Assembly (NCBI GenBank): GCA_044433165.1 | Contig: JAWXTX010000064.1 | Span: 1-15,838, forward strand | Origin: Ferrimonas sp044433165 | GTDB lineage: Bacteria > Pseudomonadota > Gammaproteobacteria > Enterobacterales > Shewanellaceae | Direction of reading: 5' to 3' | Length of the DNA: 15,838 nucleotides | In this document: positions 6,990-14,305 of the stretch, piece by piece | Position numbering within the stretch: position 1 is the first letter of the stretch | Layout: every line of letters begins with the position of its first letter | Notes under the pieces: model-generated | What the model was told of the DNA's origin: nothing | Database searches by the model: none | What the model saw: only the letters and a program-made list of their open reading frames with translations | Program-made: the position numbers and the translations under genes

Positions 6990-8108
6990 ATGACGGTATT
7001 ACCTTTTAATCCTACCCCCCGCACATTAATGGGTCCTGGTCCCTCGGATGTGCACCCGCAAGTATTGCAGGCGTTAGCCAAACCCACCATTGGTCATTTA
7101 GACCCTCAATTTGTGGCAATGATGGATGAGGTAAAGGCGCTGCTTCAATATGCCTTTCAAACTCAAAACCCCTTTACCATTGCGGTCTCTGCCCCTGGCA
7201 GTGCCGGTATGGAAACCTGCTTTGTGAATTTGGTGGAGCCCGGAGATAAAGTGATCGTTTGTCGTAATGGGGTTTTTGGCGAACGGATGCGAGAAAACGT
7301 CGTGCGCGTTGGTGGTACCGCCGTGGTAGTGGACGATGAGTGGGGCCAGCCGGTAAACGTTGAACGTGTGGCAGCAGCGCTGGCGGCGCATCCGGATGCG
7401 AAGTTATTGGCGTTTGTGCACGCCGAAACCTCCACTGGCGCGTTATCGGATGCTAAAGCCCTCTGCGCTTTAGCACAGCAACACCAAGTACTGACCATCG
7501 TGGATGCGGTAACGTCTTTAGGGGGCGTGGAATTACGCGTGGACGAATGGGGCATTGATGCCATTTATTCGGGAACGCAAAAATGCTTGTCGTGCGTTCC
7601 AGGGCTGTCGCCAGTCTCTTTTTCAGCCAAAGCCGTTGCTAAGTTGGGAGCTCGCACCACTCCGGTTCCTAGCTGGTTTTTAGATCAAACGTTGGTGATG
7701 GGGTATTGGGCTGGCGGAGCTAAGCGCAGTTATCACCATACCGCTCCGGTTAACAGCTTATATGCACTGCATGAAGCGTTACGTTTGTTGAAGCAAGAAG
7801 GGCTGGAAAATGCGTGGGCGCGTCATAAAGCAATGCATGACCAGTTAAAAACAGGGCTGACTGAACTGGGGCTGCGCTTTGTGGTTGAAGAGGCGCATCG
7901 ATTACCACAATTAAATGCCGTGTATATTCCCGCTGGCATTGATGATGCACAAGTGCGCAGCACTTTGCTGAATCGCTACAACTTAGAGATAGGCGCCGGT
8001 TTAGGGAGCTTAGCTGGGAAGGCGTGGCGTATCGGTTTAATGGGCCACAGCGCCCGTGAAGAAAACGTCTTACTGTGCGTGGCGGCGCTGCGAAGCGCAT
8101 TAACTTAA
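6990..8108 (+). CDS. Class V PLP-dependent aminotransferase (alanine-glyoxylate type)
   Basis: A 372-residue fold-type I PLP enzyme that would move an amino group between an amino acid (alanine, serine or ureidoglycine in relatives) and a keto acid such as glyoxylate. Visible features are the N-terminal MGPGPSDVHPQVLQAL-GHLDPQF, the PLP phosphate loop PGSAGME (69-75), HAETSTG (144-150), the cofactor aspartate in VDAVTSLGG (D172) and the Schiff-base lysine K198 in YSGTQKCLSCVPGLSPVSF. The C-terminus has the substrate-arginine region WRIGLMGHSAR. I chose the ATG at 6990 because AAGGAG sits 8 bases upstream; an in-frame GTG eleven codons earlier has no such signal. No pathway neighbours are visible, so the substrate stays open. 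Human AGT and bacterial PucG are the nearest types I recognise. Confidence 0.92.
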   Translation: MTVLPFNPTPRTLMGPGPSDVHPQVLQALAKPTIGHLDPQFVAMMDEVKALLQYAFQTQNPFTIAVSAPGSAGMETCFVNLVEPGDKVIVCRNGVFGERMRENVVRVGGTAVVVDDEWGQPVNVERVAAALAAHPDAKLLAFVHAETSTGALSDAKALCALAQQHQVLTIVDAVTSLGGVELRVDEWGIDAIYSGTQKCLSCVPGLSPVSFSAKAVAKLGARTTPVPSWFLDQTLVMGYWAGGAKRSYHHTAPVNSLYALHEALRLLKQEGLENAWARHKAMHDQLKTGLTELGLRFVVEEAHRLPQLNAVYIPAGIDDAQVRSTLLNRYNLEIGAGLGSLAGKAWRIGLMGHSAREENVLLCVAALRSALT

Positions 8109-8151
8109 CGGCCATCAAACCGTTTGATTAAGGCTCGTCTATTCGCGGTGT

Positions 8152-8298
8152 TTACGGGCGTCGATCGTTGATACGGCGGCTTTGATGGCGCCGTTCCCAT
8201 TGAATGTCGCTGCCTCGAGTGGCGTGTTGACGGCGCACCTGTAAGCGGCGTTGTTGTTGACGTCGTTCATGGCTGGGTGGGATTGGGTAACTGTACAT
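8152..8298 (-). CDS. Small Arg-rich protein with duplicated RRxxxRRxxxRR pattern (unknown function)
   Basis: A 48-codon reading frame with an ATG, AGGAA 8 bases upstream, and a TAA stop. The product starts MYSYPIPPSH and has 13 Arg and no Lys. Two 13-residue units, ERRQQQRRLQVRR (11-23) and ERRHQSRRINDRR (35-47), repeat the pattern E-RR-x3-RR-x3-RR, joined by QHATRGSDIQW. I do not recognise the family. Spaced Arg dyads suggest nucleic-acid or anionic-ligand binding, but this is inference only. It lies alone between the aminotransferase gene (converging) and modA (divergent). Gene finders often drop frames of this size. A competing 43-codon frame on the same strand (start 8270) has no such regularity. 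Confidence 0.6.
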   Translation of the reverse strand: MYSYPIPPSHERRQQQRRLQVRRQHATRGSDIQWERRHQSRRINDRRP

Positions 8299-8356
8299 CA
8301 ACTGGGTTCCTAGCAATGGGTCGCCGTTTTAGTGTAGTGAGTGCATGAATGTTTGG

Positions 8357-8403
8357 GCTAGAGCAAAAAATTTCATTTTTGCGCTAGAGCTGAACGATAA
8401 CGC
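8357..8403. promoter_or_regulatory. Structured region upstream of modA (hairpin plus ModE-like inverted repeat)
   Basis: Two elements overlap here. First, 8358-8387 is a 12-position stem with one mismatch (CTAGAGCAAAAA with TTTTTGCGCTAG, 6-base loop); the octamer GCTAGAGC also occurs directly repeated at 8357 and 8383. Second, GCGCTA-N11-TAACGC (8381-8403) is an imperfect inverted repeat whose CG-TA ... TA-CG outline resembles a ModE operator, but its spacing is about three bases shorter than in the Escherichia modA site. It lies 43 bases before the modA ATG, a suitable place for an operator. The ModE assignment is tentative. Confidence 0.35.
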
Positions 8404-8445
8404 TCCGTACACTGACGCCCATCAAATCGTCACCCCAATGAGCGT

Positions 8446-9243
8446 ATGGTGCGACATCATCTATCGAGCTTTGTTTCACGTTATCGTCAGTGGGGGTGGG
8501 TCATCCTTTTGGCCACACCATTGAATGTTGCAGCCGCAGAGCTGCGAGTTGCCGTTGCCGCCAATTTCAAACACGCGTTGGATGAATTGGCTGCTCAATA
8601 TAGCGCTCAAACCAACCATCAGGTGCGTGTGTCTGCCGGTTCGAGTGGGGCGTTATATACCCAGATCTTGCATGGTGCGCCTTATGATCTGTTCTTCTCT
8701 GCAGATGAAGAGCGACCGGCACGATTGGTGGCGTTAGAGCGAGCGGTTGCCGCCAGTCAGGTAACCTATGCCAGTGGCGTATTGGCGTTTTGGACACCTC
8801 GGCAAGAAGCCTCTGAAGCGTTACTTAAAACGTGGCAACCACGGCTCTCGATTGCCAATCCCCGCATTGCTCCCTATGGCGTTGCTGCCCAAGAAACCTT
8901 GATGCATTTGCGCCCCAACGATCCGCCCCCGTTGGTACGAGGGGGAAACATTTTGCAGGCTTACCAATACGTTCAAAGCGGTAATGCCGCAGGGGGCTTG
9001 GTGGCACTGTCACACTTGATAGCCGAACAAGTGCCCGCACATGAGTATTGGCCTGTGCCCAGCGATTGGTATCAACCGATTGAACAACAAGCGGTGGTGT
9101 TAACGCGCAGTGCTGAGCGCGCTGTGGCCTGTGACTTTTTAGAGTATGTGTTGAACTCGGCCTCTTGGTTACAGGCGCAGGGGTATGTGACTGAGCCGCA
9201 TATTGGGGACTCTTTTGTGAAGCAGTGCCAAACCGCGCGTTAA
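8446..9243 (+). CDS. modA: Molybdate ABC transporter, periplasmic binding protein ModA
   Basis: This protein captures molybdate (or tungstate) in the periplasm and passes it to the ModBC transporter. The 265-residue chain starts with a signal peptide (basic MVRHHLSSFVSRYR, then WGWVILLATPLNVAAA) cut before about residue 32. The mature start ELRVAVAANFKHALDELAAQY, the oxyanion-binding SAGSSGALYTQI, PYDLFFSADEERPARL, the PRIAPYGVAAQETL region and the late FLEYVLNSASWLQAQGY are characteristic of ModA. No clear ribosome binding site precedes the ATG; another ATG eight bases upstream is out of frame. Its usual partners modB and modC lie 5.8 kb downstream. The last four bases overlap the converging unknown gene. 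Confidence 0.95.
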   Translation: MVRHHLSSFVSRYRQWGWVILLATPLNVAAAELRVAVAANFKHALDELAAQYSAQTNHQVRVSAGSSGALYTQILHGAPYDLFFSADEERPARLVALERAVAASQVTYASGVLAFWTPRQEASEALLKTWQPRLSIANPRIAPYGVAAQETLMHLRPNDPPPLVRGGNILQAYQYVQSGNAAGGLVALSHLIAEQVPAHEYWPVPSDWYQPIEQQAVVLTRSAERAVACDFLEYVLNSASWLQAQGYVTEPHIGDSFVKQCQTAR

Positions 9244-9713
9244 TGGCGTCCCATATTGCGCTTTTGTTGGCGTCGGTTGATTAAGTGCTGTTGCCATTGC
9301 TGATAAAGACGCTGAATTTGTGCGGGTAACAGCGCTAATGATTCGGGTAATGGCACCGTGTCAGCTTGTTCTTGTACGTGTTGGGCAACGTGATTCGCCA
9401 CCGTTAGCAGCAACATAGCCCGTTGTTCTGGGTGTGGGGCGGCTAGGGTTTCAACAATGGTTGCTTGGGCGGCCAAAGCGAGCAATGGCAGCAGCTCTAA
9501 ATGGGTCATGGGGTGCGAGGGCGGCAGCCAATCGGGCTGTTGCGCCAGCACCAGTTCGGTGATCCGAGTTGCTACCTGTGGCAAGCCGGTGGCGCCACTA
9601 AAATATTGGTGTATTAGGGGATCGGCGGCTAATGCTGCTTCAATGGCATCGCTTTTGTGGCTAACTTGCCATTTGCCCATCAGAGCTCGGCGGGCCTGCA
9701 ATTTGTCGCTCAT
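9240..9713 (-). CDS. Unknown all-alpha protein, downstream partner of the Crp-like regulator
   Basis: A 157-residue soluble protein that I do not recognise. It has no signal peptide, no membrane segment and no cysteine. Composition is rich in Ala, Leu and Gln with long amphipathic helices (LLPLLALAAQATIVETLAA, AMLLLTVANHVAQHVQEQA), ending in a basic tail INRRQQKRNMGRH. It follows the regulator gene by only 5 bases, so it is probably co-transcribed and translationally linked; no separate ribosome binding site is visible. Its stop codon overlaps that of modA (TTAA shared). The coupling with the regulator, and their place opposite dmsA, suggest a role in the reductase system, for example as accessory or signal-modifying protein, but no motif supports a particular function. 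Confidence 0.72.
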   Translation of the reverse strand: MSDKLQARRALMGKWQVSHKSDAIEAALAADPLIHQYFSGATGLPQVATRITELVLAQQPDWLPPSHPMTHLELLPLLALAAQATIVETLAAPHPEQRAMLLLTVANHVAQHVQEQADTVPLPESLALLPAQIQRLYQQWQQHLINRRQQKRNMGRH

Positions 9714-9718
9714 AAAAA

Positions 9719-10456
9719 TTATCGCTGTTTGGTTAATGACATATAGTGGCTTAGAAACAGCAATACTTGCCGATCCAGCTGGGCCTGCAATTTGAGTAAA
9801 TCCTTAATGAAAAGGCAACCATATTGTTTGGATACTAGCCCATCTTGTTGCAGTTGCTTGATAACCCCACCGCAGTACTGACGAGTGGTGTTGGTTAATA
9901 AGCACAGATCATCCAACGTCAATGCGAGCTTACTGCCACTGGTGCGCACATTAAGGATCAACAATCGTAAAATAATATTTTGACGTTTATCTAATAGTGT
10001 GCGCATTAACGCCATATTGTGGCTAATGTGTAAATATTCATTTGCCCGTGTTTGGATAAAATTAACCAAAGCGGAAGATGTGTTTTTAAGCTTATTGATG
10101 GCACTTTGTGGAATAATGGTTAAGTCGGCATCAAATAAACACAAAAAATAATTGTGATGATATTGAAACCTATTTTCATTTGGCGGCAAACAGACGGTTA
10201 AATAACCCTGAGTCCAAAGAGATGAAGCACAATGTTGCTCATCAGTTAATACTAACATTTCAACAAGACAACCACTGTGATAATAGATTATGGCAGCCTG
10301 ATCGAGGCTTGGACATAATCTATCTCCTTTTTTTAAAGAGATGGCGTAGCTGCTTTTGAGCAATTCGCTGATCACTTCTTGCTCAATGCCTTCCGCGCGT
10401 AACTGCTGAGAAAAACAAGCACTTTGATTCAATGGTGGGGGGCTTATCATGTTCAT
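9719..10456 (-). CDS. Crp/Fnr-family-like transcriptional regulator, divergent from dmsA
   Basis: A 245-residue protein with the layout of a Crp/Fnr regulator: a divergent beta-rich sensor domain (about 35-125), a long connecting helix (about 128-165) and a winged helix-turn-helix (about 178-222; LTLDDLCLLTNTTRQYCGGVIKQLQQDGLV, then YGCLFIKDLLKLQ as the wing). The Fnr iron-sulfur cysteine pattern is not present, and I cannot see the Crp cAMP phosphate-binding signature, so the ligand is unknown. The ATG at 10456 is my choice; an in-frame TTG at 10516 would add 20 hydrophobic residues. Neither start has a good ribosome binding site. The gene is visibly more AT-rich than its neighbours. Divergent placement makes dmsA its likely target. 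It could also belong to the IprA (YaiV) branch. Confidence 0.75.
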   Translation of the reverse strand: MNMISPPPLNQSACFSQQLRAEGIEQEVISELLKSSYAISLKKGDRLCPSLDQAAIIYYHSGCLVEMLVLTDEQHCASSLWTQGYLTVCLPPNENRFQYHHNYFLCLFDADLTIIPQSAINKLKNTSSALVNFIQTRANEYLHISHNMALMRTLLDKRQNIILRLLILNVRTSGSKLALTLDDLCLLTNTTRQYCGGVIKQLQQDGLVSKQYGCLFIKDLLKLQAQLDRQVLLFLSHYMSLTKQR

Positions 10457-10516
10457 TAAAACCAATGTGTAAGCGAGTAACAGCAGCAGAATAAAGGCGA
10501 TATATACGGTAAACAA

Positions 10517-10916
10517 TGGCGTAAGAATGGAAGTGAAACCCAGCTAACGCTCCAGCGAGTTTTGCATTTAAGAAGTGTGACTAACGCACGAAATCACAGT
10601 AAATTTTTTCAAACTGAGAGTTATCATCAAAAACAATGACAGATAGTTTACGTTTTAGGGTGCCATTTTTTGTCATGATCCTTCCACTAAAAATATGAGT
10701 TACTCAGTTCGCAAATAATAAAAATATTTATGCTGGATCACAGTGGCGAATGTTTATTAATAATTTAAAGATTATTAATGCCATCTCGACATTATCGAGG
10801 CGATGATTTTTATATAAATTAAAAACTCACCGTAAAACTCATGTCCCTTTTTCTTTATTTTCTCAGCGGTTCGATAGCGTGATGCTAATGATCGTTACCA
10901 TTATTGAGGCTTTATC
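10517..10916. promoter_or_regulatory. AT-rich divergent control region between regulator and dmsA
   Basis: No credible gene lies in these 400 bases. The region holds a perfect inverted repeat at 10756-10779 (listed separately), a small interrupted hairpin at 10783-10805 (CTCGA-N5-TCGAG core), and several TATAAA-like blocks, for example near 10812-10820, that could serve as -10 elements. I found no FNR box (TTGAT-N4-ATCAA) and no correctly spaced CRP site. The dmsA ribosome binding site GAGG is at 10906-10909, 7 bases before the ATG. Confidence 0.6.
10756..10779. promoter_or_regulatory. Candidate operator: perfect inverted repeat upstream of dmsA
   Basis: ATTAATAAT-N6-ATTATTAAT, with 9-base arms and centre-to-centre spacing close to 1.5 helical turns, lies about 138 bases before the dmsA start and 300 before the regulator start. 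The symmetry suits a dimeric regulator such as the Crp-like protein encoded next door. In DNA this AT-rich, a repeat of this quality can arise by chance, so the assignment is tentative. Confidence 0.4.
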
Positions 10917-13529
10917 ATGCAAAGACGTGATTTCTTAAAATTAAGCGCGGCCGCCGGTGCGGTTAGCTGCATTTCGGCGTGTGGTGGCGGTCGAGGCCAG
11001 CAACCGATTGCCGTGGCTGCGGAGCCGGAACAAATCAACTGGACCGCCTGTTTGGTAAACTGTGGCTCGAATTGCCCATTAAAAGTGTTCTCTCAGGCTG
11101 GGGTTTGTACGCGTGTAGAAACCGACTGGAGTGTCAATGATGAATACGGTAACCATCAGGTGCGTGCTTGTTTGCGTGGCCGCTCTTTGCGTCAGCGTAA
11201 TTACGCGGCGGATCGAATTCGCAGCCCATTAAAGCGCGTACCCGGCACCGAGCGTGGTGCTGGCCAATGGCAAGAGATCTCTTGGGAGCAAGCGTTCCAA
11301 GAGATCGGCTCTGAAGTGGCGCGATTAAAACAGTCCTATGGGGCGGCTTCGATTTACCACCACTATATCTCTGGGGCGTATTACGGTTTTGCCTCCGGTA
11401 ATGCCATGCGCCGAGCCCTTATTAATGCTGGCCCCGCTGAGCACAAAGGCTTTTTAAATTATTATTCAAACTACTCTTGGGCGGCATTGAACGTGGCAGC
11501 ACCCGCCACCTTTGGCCGTGGCACTGGTGGTACCGCGGGGACACGCTTAAGCCATTTGCGTAACAGCGATTTCTTTTTAGGGTTTGGTTTTAATCCCTTT
11601 GAAATCCGGATGTCAGGCGCCGGTGAGCAGTACGATTTCTTAAAAGCCGTTGAAGCCCGTCGTGCTTCGGGGCTGCCTTTTAGCATGGTATTGGTTGATC
11701 CTCGCTACACCGATTCCATGTTAGGTAAAGAAGATCAATGGCTGCCCATTCGTCCAGGCACCGATGCCGCGTTAGCGGCTGCCATGGCCTATGAAATGAT
11801 GAAAGGCAGCAATGCCTCACACAGCGATAGCTGGGTGGAACGCAACTCGCGTGCATTCTTAAATCAACACACCGTGGGTTACGATGCGGCTTCAATTTTA
11901 CGAGCAACGCAGCAACAACCGGAATTGGTTCCGGCGGGGATGACGCCAGAAACCATGGCGCAAGATAACTATTTTGATTACATCCTTGGCTTAAATAAGT
12001 ACGCCGGTAGCGCGAAAACCCCAGAATGGGCAGAGGCGATCTGTGGGGTGCCTGCGCACGACATTCGAGCGGTGGCTAAGCAGTTAATGAACGCCAAAAA
12101 TCCGTACATCTCTATCGGTGCCGGTCCCAATCGACAAGCCTCTGGCGAACAAAACATGCGTTCGATGTACATGTTGTCGGTGATTGCGGGCAAGCTTGGG
12201 CAACCGGGTACCAACAATGGTGAGCTGCCATTAAATCACGCCAGTCCTGTGGCGGGTTTGGGCTTTGGGGCGAATCCGGTCTCTGCCACAATCTGCTTCT
12301 TTGATTGGGTCGAAGCGGTTGAACGTGGCGATCAAATGTCGTATCGCAGCCATGCCGTAAAAGGGTTAGGTGACGATTTAGATGCCACATTACCCAGCAA
12401 AATTAAAGCGGTTTTCTGTTCTGCGGGTAATGGCTTAATTAACCAGCATTCCGATGCCAATTACACGCGAGATGTTTTAAAGCGCATCGGTCAAACCGAC
12501 GCAGGCCACGGCCCAGAATTGATTGTTGTAACGGATTGTTGGCTGACTTCATCGGCGATGATGGCCGATTATGTGCTGCCAGACTCTACGTGGCTGGAGT
12601 CGAACGATTTGGCGAACGACTCGTATGCCTCGGGTGAAACCGGTTACCTGACCTTTATGTCCAGTTCACTCAAGCCGTTTTTTAATGCCACCAAAAATAT
12701 GTATGAGATTGGATTGGGCATTGTGGAAGCCTCCGGTGGAGACGTGGCTGCATATACCGAAGGTCACGCGGATTCCGCCGCTTGGTTGGAGCACCTGTAC
12801 CAGCAAACGCGTAATAACCCCGCGAATCAGGTATTGGGGTTGCCCGAAACTTACGCCCAAGCGCAGGCGCAAGGCTTTTTCCGTGCTCACGTGAGCACCA
12901 ACGCCGATGGCACCAGTGGCAACGTCTATTTAAGCGACTTTGTGCAAGGCAAAGCGCCCTTAAAAACCTTAACCGGCAAAATTGAGATTTATGCGTTTGA
13001 ATGGGCGCATGAGCGGGTTCGCCGTGACGTGTTTGTTGATCCAACCCGAGGCGAAGCCACAGCGGTGGATCAGATTGATCCATTACCAAAATATGTGGCG
13101 CACTGGGAAGGATATCAGGCCGATGGTACCGCAGCAGGGGAGGCAGAAAACAAAGCCTATCCATTGCAAGTGGTGGGCTATCACACCAAAGGGCGTGCCC
13201 ACTCTTCTTACCACAATGTGAAGTGGTTGCGGGATGCGGTCGAAGATTGCGCTTGGGTCCACCCAATGGATGCGCGGCAATACGGCATTACCGATGGTGA
13301 GCAGATCACCGTAACCAGTTTACGTGGCCAGATGTTGATTCGGGCACGAGTGACGCCACGGGTGGTACCCGGCTCAGTAGCGCTGGCACAAGGGGCTTGG
13401 TATCAGGCCACGGGTGGTGAAACACAAGATCCCGGTGGTTGTACCAATACCCTAACCAAATACCATCCATGTCCTGTGGGGCGTGGTAATACCCAACACA
13501 CCATCCGTGTGGCCATTGCCAAGGCTTAA
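10917..13529 (+). CDS. dmsA: Dimethyl sulfoxide reductase-type catalytic subunit DmsA, Tat-exported lipoprotein
   Basis: This is the molybdenum-bis-MGD subunit that reduces DMSO or related S/N-oxides as terminal electron acceptor. The 870 residues start with a twin-arginine signal (RRDFLKL, R3/R4) ending in a lipobox-like ISAC, so C22 may be lipidated. The [4Fe-4S] ligands are C45, C49, C53 and C85, and CLRGRSLRQRNY then PLKRV match Escherichia DmsA. S187 in NYYSNYSWAA aligns with the Mo-binding serine (NHYGDYSSA), which separates this branch from Cys- or Asp-ligated relatives. Other DmsA signatures are VDPRYTDS, WLPIRPGTDAALA, GLINQHSDAN, LIVVTDCWLTSSAMMADYVLPD, GYHTKGRAHSSYHNV and ALAQGAWYQ. 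It heads an operon with dmsB 17 bases downstream. Exact substrate is inferred from the family. Confidence 0.94.
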   Translation: MQRRDFLKLSAAAGAVSCISACGGGRGQQPIAVAAEPEQINWTACLVNCGSNCPLKVFSQAGVCTRVETDWSVNDEYGNHQVRACLRGRSLRQRNYAADRIRSPLKRVPGTERGAGQWQEISWEQAFQEIGSEVARLKQSYGAASIYHHYISGAYYGFASGNAMRRALINAGPAEHKGFLNYYSNYSWAALNVAAPATFGRGTGGTAGTRLSHLRNSDFFLGFGFNPFEIRMSGAGEQYDFLKAVEARRASGLPFSMVLVDPRYTDSMLGKEDQWLPIRPGTDAALAAAMAYEMMKGSNASHSDSWVERNSRAFLNQHTVGYDAASILRATQQQPELVPAGMTPETMAQDNYFDYILGLNKYAGSAKTPEWAEAICGVPAHDIRAVAKQLMNAKNPYISIGAGPNRQASGEQNMRSMYMLSVIAGKLGQPGTNNGELPLNHASPVAGLGFGANPVSATICFFDWVEAVERGDQMSYRSHAVKGLGDDLDATLPSKIKAVFCSAGNGLINQHSDANYTRDVLKRIGQTDAGHGPELIVVTDCWLTSSAMMADYVLPDSTWLESNDLANDSYASGETGYLTFMSSSLKPFFNATKNMYEIGLGIVEASGGDVAAYTEGHADSAAWLEHLYQQTRNNPANQVLGLPETYAQAQAQGFFRAHVSTNADGTSGNVYLSDFVQGKAPLKTLTGKIEIYAFEWAHERVRRDVFVDPTRGEATAVDQIDPLPKYVAHWEGYQADGTAAGEAENKAYPLQVVGYHTKGRAHSSYHNVKWLRDAVEDCAWVHPMDARQYGITDGEQITVTSLRGQMLIRARVTPRVVPGSVALAQGAWYQATGGETQDPGGCTNTLTKYHPCPVGRGNTQHTIRVAIAKA

Positions 13530-13546
13530 TTGAGTGGAGCAATACA

Positions 13547-14248
13547 ATGACTGAGCAAGTTCAATTCGGTTTCTTTATTGATACCACCAAATGCACGGGC
13601 TGTAAGACCTGCCACGTTGCCTGTAAAGACAAAAACAGTAATTTAGGCCATTGCCAATTGCCCGAAGGCAGTGCCGCCATTACCAAGTTGATGCCACTGG
13701 AAGGCAAATGGCGTCGCGTGTATGAGTTTGGTGGCGGTAATTTAGGGGTAACGACCACTGGCGCCTTTAGTGGCGCGGACAGTGTCTTTGCTTACTATGC
13801 CTCCATTGGCTGTAACCATTGCAGCAATCCGGTTTGCGTTCAAACGTGCCCAACCGGTGCGTGTCACAAGCGGCCGCAGGATGGTTTGGTGCTGATTGAT
13901 CAAGCGCTGTGCATCGGTTGTGAAGGCTGTGCCGACGCGTGCCCGTACGATGCGCCACAATATGATCGTGAGCGCTGGGTGATGACCAAGTGCGATGGCT
14001 GTCATGATCACATCGATACCGACTTATCCATCCCTTTAGAACAACGTCGTAAGCCGATTTGTGTGGAAGCGTGTCCACTGCGCGCCATCGACTTCGGGCC
14101 AATGGCGGAGTTGCGTCAACGCTATGGGGACAACAGTGACATTCAAGGATTGCCAGACTCGTCCCACACGAATCCAAACTTAATCATTAAAATTAGTGAC
14201 ATTACCCATAAAGGCAATGCGGCATTATTGAATGCCTTTGAAGTCTGA
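13547..14248 (+). CDS. dmsB: DMSO reductase-type iron-sulfur subunit DmsB
   Basis: This electron-transfer subunit carries electrons to DmsA through four [4Fe-4S] clusters. The 233 residues contain the four Cys groups: C16/C19/C22/C26 (CTGCKTCHVAC), C89/C92/C97/C101, C122/C125/C128/C132 (CIGCEGCADAC) and C149/C152/C172/C176 (CDGC ... CVEAC). GFFIDTTKCTGCKTC, FAYYASIGCNHC, PYDAPQYD and CPLRAIDFGPMAEL closely match Escherichia DmsB. It is about 28 residues longer, mainly from an insert at residues 30-75. No signal peptide is present, so export would ride on the DmsA Tat signal. TGGAG lies 7 bases before the ATG. A terminator, and not dmsC, follows. Confidence 0.95.
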   Translation: MTEQVQFGFFIDTTKCTGCKTCHVACKDKNSNLGHCQLPEGSAAITKLMPLEGKWRRVYEFGGGNLGVTTTGAFSGADSVFAYYASIGCNHCSNPVCVQTCPTGACHKRPQDGLVLIDQALCIGCEGCADACPYDAPQYDRERWVMTKCDGCHDHIDTDLSIPLEQRRKPICVEACPLRAIDFGPMAELRQRYGDNSDIQGLPDSSHTNPNLIIKISDITHKGNAALLNAFEV

Positions 14249-14277
14249 TCTGGCGTTGGGAAAATGATGTGATACCA

Positions 14278-14305
14278 CCGGAGCCCAGCGGCTCCGGTTT
14301 TTTTT
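14278..14305 (+). terminator. Intrinsic terminator between dmsB and the chaperone gene
   Basis: A perfect 8-base-pair GC-rich stem (CCGGAGCC CAGC GGCTCCGG) is followed by eight T. The ribosome binding site of the next gene (GGAGA, 14306-14310) begins immediately after the T-run. It should end most dmsAB transcripts, with read-through supplying the chaperone at a lower level. Confidence 0.9.

Noticed and set aside
6629..7090. Long minus-strand frame (153 codons) spanning the peptidase-aminotransferase gap
   Set aside because: Both ends lie antisense to well-supported genes, it has no ribosome binding site, and its translation (many Cys, Arg and Pro in no pattern) resembles no protein; it is a shadow of the plus-strand genes.
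8113..8127. ATCAAAC-C-GTTTGAT palindrome after the aminotransferase gene as a terminator
   Set aside because: The loop would be too small, the stem is AT-rich, and no T-run follows on either strand.
8144..8270. 43-codon minus-strand frame starting at 8270
   Set aside because: It overlaps the 48-codon frame in another phase, has no ribosome binding site (CCACCCAGCC precedes it), and shows no protein-like pattern; the 48-codon frame is better supported.
10576..10598. TGTGA ... TCACA as a CRP site upstream of the regulator
   Set aside because: The half-sites are 13 bases apart, whereas CRP needs 6; the match is only to isolated pentamers.
10871..10899. TAGCG ... CGTTA near the dmsA start as a ModE operator
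   Set aside because: The half-sites point in the wrong relative orientation (everted) for the known ModE site.
12682..13266. 194-codon minus-strand frame inside dmsA
   Set aside because: Wholly antisense to conserved DmsA sequence. The translation is rich in Arg, His and Pro, as expected from reading biased codons backwards.
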